Assembly: GCA_016875515.1 (NCBI GenBank)
Contig: VGRA01000091.1
Span: forward strand, 1 to 8,196
DNA: 8,196 nt
Direction of reading: 5' to 3'
Origin: Deltaproteobacteria bacterium
Lineage (GTDB): Bacteria; Myxococcota; Myxococcia; Myxococcales; Myxococcaceae
Position numbers and translations under genes: made by a program. Under the pieces are notes generated by a model, which was not told the DNA's origin, searched no databases, and worked only from the letters and a program-made list of their open reading frames with translations. Numbering within the stretch: the stretch's first letter is position 1; the number at the start of each line of letters is the position of its first letter. Below are positions 6,145-8,196 of this stretch, one piece after another.

Positions 6145-7305
6145 TCAGGCCGGCTGCTGGATGCGGCGCACCGCCGCGTGCATCTCCTCCAGCGAGACGT
6201 GGCGGATGAGGAACATCTCGTCCCCCATGGCCTTGCGGAAGAGCGCGGGCGGCTCGCGGTGCCACAGCAGGTGCTCTCCCAGCTCCCGCACCAACTCCTC
6301 GGAGGTGTGGGCGTAGGCGCGGCTGCGGCGGCGGGCCACGTGGCAGACGTGGTGGCGCGGCGGGCGGATCCACTCGGACGGATCCCGCCCGGCCACCACC
6401 GCGGCGTACAGGCGGTACACGTCCGTGTCGCACGCGTAGTTCATCATGTCCGGCATGAAGCCCCCGGGCGGGCGGAGGTTGGCCTCCAGCACCACATACC
6501 GGTCCGGGGCCGTCCGGAAGAATTCAATGTGGAACCAGCGCTCGGTGAGCCCCAGGGCTGCCACCACCTTCTCCCCCAGGGCGCGCAGCGGGGCGGGGAT
6601 GTCCCGGAGCGACCAGAAGGAGATGTCCCGCTGCTCCGCCACCGTCTCCATGACCCCTTCCGAGTACTCGTGGCTGAGCGCGAAGCAGACCTTGCCGGAC
6701 CGGTCCGCCACGCCGTCGAACGTGACGATGGTCCCCTTCACGTAGGGCTGCACGAGGAAGCCGGGCCGCAGGGACTCGAAGCGCTGGACCAGCTCCGCCT
6801 CGGTGCGCACCATGCCGGCGTCCGCCGCTCCCACGCCCACCTCCGGCTTGAGCACGAGTGGGTAGCCGTACCGCTTACCGAACGCCCTGCAGGTCTCCAG
6901 CGAGGTGGCCTGCGCGGTGGGGATGTCGGGCAGCCCGGCCTTCTGGAAGACCAAGTGGCTGCCGTACTTGCTCTGCAGCCGCCGCACGTCCGCGGGCAGC
7001 AGCCCCGGGACGTTGAAGGCCTCGCGCAGCTCCGCTTCCACAAGCAACCAGTGCTCGTTGAGGGACTCCACCCGGTCCAGCTTGCCGTGCCGCCAGGTGA
7101 GGTAGCCGGCCGCCCGCACCAGGGCGTCCCGGTCGTTCAGGTCCGGGACGTGGACCGCCTCGGCCAGCACCTCGCGCAGCTCCGGGGCGAAGGTGTCCGG
7201 GGGGGCGTCTGCAATGGCCACCACGCGGACGCCGGCGTCCCGCAGCGCGCGCGCGAAGTGGACGAAATGGGGAGGGAAGTGGGGGGAGAGGAACAGGAAG
7301 TTCAT
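6145..7305 (-). CDS. ATP-grasp domain protein (carboxylate-amine ligase type)
   Basis: A 386-residue protein with ATP-grasp architecture. Residues 1-100 are a Rossmann-like pre-ATP-grasp domain beginning MNFLFLSPHFPPHF. Residues about 115-190 hold the ATP-binding lid, with LVLKPEVGVGAADA (150-163) as the nucleotide loop and QPYVKG (186-191) at the end of the subdomain. Residues 255-282 give the catalytic core: FHIEFF (258-263) and VLEANLRPPGG (272-282), where Glu274 and Asn276 would bind Mg2+ and Arg278 the phosphate. Such enzymes use ATP to join a carboxylate to an amine, thiol or similar group. The substrate cannot be told, and no partner biosynthetic gene is adjacent. The C-terminal part (about 300-386) is not assigned. 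Start ATG 7305 has only a weak AGCAGG upstream. On the minus strand a TAGGGT at 7327-7322 is a possible -10 element without a good -35. Confidence 0.88.
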   Translation of the reverse strand: MNFLFLSPHFPPHFVHFARALRDAGVRVVAIADAPPDTFAPELREVLAEAVHVPDLNDRDALVRAAGYLTWRHGKLDRVESLNEHWLLVEAELREAFNVPGLLPADVRRLQSKYGSHLVFQKAGLPDIPTAQATSLETCRAFGKRYGYPLVLKPEVGVGAADAGMVRTEAELVQRFESLRPGFLVQPYVKGTIVTFDGVADRSGKVCFALSHEYSEGVMETVAEQRDISFWSLRDIPAPLRALGEKVVAALGLTERWFHIEFFRTAPDRYVVLEANLRPPGGFMPDMMNYACDTDVYRLYAAVVAGRDPSEWIRPPRHHVCHVARRRSRAYAHTSEELVRELGEHLLWHREPPALFRKAMGDEMFLIRHVSLEEMHAAVRRIQQPA

Positions 7306-7345
7306 GGCCCGAGCCTGCTGGACCCTAGCGCAGGTGCCGGATGCA

Positions 7346-7375
7346 TTGACACGCGCGGCGTGGGGCTGAAACGGT
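7346..7375 (+). promoter_or_regulatory. Candidate promoter of the small Gly-rich gene
   Basis: A perfect TTGACA (7346-7351) lies upstream of the ATG at 7383. At the right distance the -10 is poor: AACGGT at 7370-7375 with an 18-base spacer, or AAACGG at 7369-7374 with 17. Initiation would fall at about 7381-7383, on the start codon, again suggesting a leaderless mRNA. The distance from the end of the -35 to the ATG (31 bases) is almost the same as for the kinase promoter (32). Confidence 0.4.
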
Positions 7376-7382
7376 GCGGCCC

Positions 7383-7856
7383 ATGAGCGAACAATTCCCG
7401 GTGACGGTGGCGGTGAGGCGAGCGGATGGGCGCACCGAGCAGGTGCAGGTGGGGGTGGCCACGCGCACCGTCGAGGGCTTCAGCCTGCAGCTGGGCGAGC
7501 TGTCCATTGGCAGCGCGCCGGTGACCCGCGAGCCGGCCCGCGCCGCGGCCCCGCGCGCTTCGTCCGGTGGTGGCGGAGGCGGTGGCAGCGGCATGGTGTT
7601 TCCGCCGTACGGGCGCAGCAAGGGGATGCCCATCTCCGGCGCGTCCATGCAGGACCTGGAGTTCTACGCGAACGGCTCGCGCCGCAGCCTGAACGAGCCG
7701 TCCAAGGCCCGCTTCCACGACAAGGAGCGGGTGTTGCTGGCGGCCATTGAAGAGGAGATTGCCCGGCAGCAGGGCGGGGGCGGCGGCTCGGACGGCGGCT
7801 ACGGCGGTCCGCCGGACGACGTGCCGCCTCCGGGTGACGAGGACGCCCCGTTCTGA
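7383..7856 (+). CDS. Small Gly-rich protein with ExoX-C-like module and SSB-like acidic C-terminus
   Basis: A 157-residue protein of unrecognised function. Residues 5-43 are beta-rich (FPVTVAVRRADGRTEQVQV and onward). Residues 48-70 are an Ala/Pro then Gly linker. Residues 71-129 are the only compact module: MVFPPYGRSKGMPI, then QDLEFYANG, then a basic stretch and the helix HDKERVLLAAIEEEIARQ. The FPxYGRxKG...DLEFY pattern resembles the small domain at the C-terminus of ExoX-like exonucleases (moderate similarity by eye). Residues 131-147 are a second Gly/Pro linker, and the protein ends GDEDAPF. A Gly/Pro linker plus an acidic cluster and terminal Pro-Phe is the design of the single-stranded-DNA-binding protein tip, which recruits DNA repair enzymes. 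I infer a role in DNA metabolism. The start ATG 7383 was preferred over GTG 7374. It has no Shine-Dalgarno site. The ArsA-like gene starts 2 bp after its stop. Confidence 0.8.
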   Translation: MSEQFPVTVAVRRADGRTEQVQVGVATRTVEGFSLQLGELSIGSAPVTREPARAAAPRASSGGGGGGGSGMVFPPYGRSKGMPISGASMQDLEFYANGSRRSLNEPSKARFHDKERVLLAAIEEEIARQQGGGGGSDGGYGGPPDDVPPPGDEDAPF

Positions 7857-7858
7857 GG

Positions 7859-8196
7859 ATGACCGTCTCGGACGCCACGGTGGAGTCGCTGGTCCGCACC
7901 CGGCAGATGCTGCTGGTGACGGGCAAGGGCGGGACCGGCAAGACGCTCGTGTCCGCCGCGCTCGCGCGGCTGGGGGCGAAGCTCGGCCGGCGCGTGTTCT
8001 GCGCGGAGATCTCCTCGGACCCGGACGCCAGCTCGCGCGTGGCGGAGGCCTTCGGTGTGAAGCTCTCGGGCGAGGCCCCCCGCGAGGTGGCGCCCGGCCT
8101 GAGGGTGGGGATGGTGACGCCCACCATGGGCCACCGCCGCTTCCTGGAGGACGTGCTCCCGGTGCGGCTGCTGGCGGACGCGGCCATGCGCTCCGG
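7859..8196 (+). CDS. ArsA/Get3-family P-loop ATPase (partial, 3' end outside window)
   Basis: The first 112 residues are visible, then the frame runs off the edge without a stop. LLVTGKGGTGKT (18-29) is the deviant Walker A motif with the signature Lys23 and the P-loop Lys28. AEISSDPDASSRVAEAFG (49-66) matches the switch region in which ArsA and Get3 carry a (S/D)TDPA motif. This separates it from ParA/MinD proteins, though the missing remainder would be needed to confirm. Such ATPases form dimers that couple ATP binding to cargo handling (arsenite efflux for ArsA, tail-anchored protein delivery for Get3). Actinobacteria carry related pairs unconnected to arsenic. No arsenic genes are nearby. 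ATG 7859 lies 2 bp after the upstream TGA and overlaps the end of a GAGG; GAGGA at 7839-7843 is rather far away. Coupled translation with the small upstream gene is likely. Confidence 0.83.
   Translation, partial: MTVSDATVESLVRTRQMLLVTGKGGTGKTLVSAALARLGAKLGRRVFCAEISSDPDASSRVAEAFGVKLSGEAPREVAPGLRVGMVTPTMGHRRFLEDVLPVRLLADAAMRS

Noticed and set aside
7374..7382. GTG start three codons upstream for the small Gly-rich gene
   Set aside because: It lies over the probable -10 region and adds only three residues. ATG 7383 fits the promoter spacing better.
4252..7386. A 1044-codon open frame on the plus strand
   Set aside because: It runs antisense to the kinase and ATP-grasp genes and out of frame with the esterase. 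Its translation is His/Arg/Pro/Gly-rich with no domain, as expected from third-position GC bias.
3874..8196. Functional link between the tail-anchored kinase and the Get3-like ATPase
   Set aside because: Get3 delivers tail-anchored proteins in eukaryotes, but the two genes are about 2.6 kb apart on opposite strands with unrelated genes between, so nothing beyond coincidence supports a link.
1..8196. Mobile element, CRISPR array, tRNA or defence system
   Set aside because: No transposase, integrase, regularly spaced repeats, tRNA-like fold or known defence domain was seen, and base composition is uniform across the window.

Overview
The window comes from a very GC-rich bacterial chromosome. 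Its third-codon-position GC bias opens long false ORFs opposite nearly every gene. The gene content (a Hanks-type Ser/Thr kinase with a membrane tail, an Ala-rich DsbA-like protein, an ArsA/Get3-like ATPase, many weak or absent Shine-Dalgarno sites) best fits Myxococcota, probably a Myxococcus/Corallococcus/Archangium relative. That assignment is inference; no marker gene is present. I see no RNA genes, CRISPR array, insertion sequence or phage module. Coding density is about 95%, and no gene-free stretch exceeds about 135 bp.

Layout. Positions 1-86 (+) hold the Ala/Pro-rich tail of a protein that starts outside the window. 111-977 (+) encodes a membrane-anchored DsbA/thioredoxin-fold protein with no cysteine. 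931-1701 (-) encodes a probable 2OG-Fe(II)-type oxygenase whose 3' end overlaps the previous gene tail to tail. 1765-2070, 2067-2918 and 2952-3866 (+) form a likely operon: a DUF962/Mpo1-like membrane protein, serine O-acetyltransferase (CysE, EpsC type) and cysteine synthase (CysK). 3874-5229 (-) is a Ser/Thr kinase with one membrane helix at its extreme C-terminus. 5363-6127 (+) is an esterase-D-like alpha/beta hydrolase. 6145-7305 (-) is an ATP-grasp ligase-like protein. 7383-7856 (+) is a small Gly-rich protein with a compact FPPYGRSKG-type domain and a C-terminus resembling the acidic SSB tip. 7859-8196 (+) is the start of an ArsA/Get3-family ATPase, cut by the window end.

How the genes work together. 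The only clear pathway is cysteine synthesis: CysE makes O-acetylserine and CysK converts it to cysteine. CysE ends in Asp-Trp-Val-Ile, the kind of tail that docks into the CysK active site to form the cysteine synthase complex. The Mpo1-like gene overlaps the cysE start by 4 bp, so the two are probably translationally coupled. The last two genes are also tightly linked. The rest is a series of divergent and convergent single genes. The kinase and the small Gly-rich gene each have a TTGAC-type -35 box placed so that transcription would begin at or next to the ATG, which suggests leaderless mRNAs.

The item most worth following is the small protein at 7383-7856. It combines an ExoX-C-like module with an SSB-style tail and sits next to an ArsA-like ATPase. 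I do not see a clearly new multi-gene system in this window.
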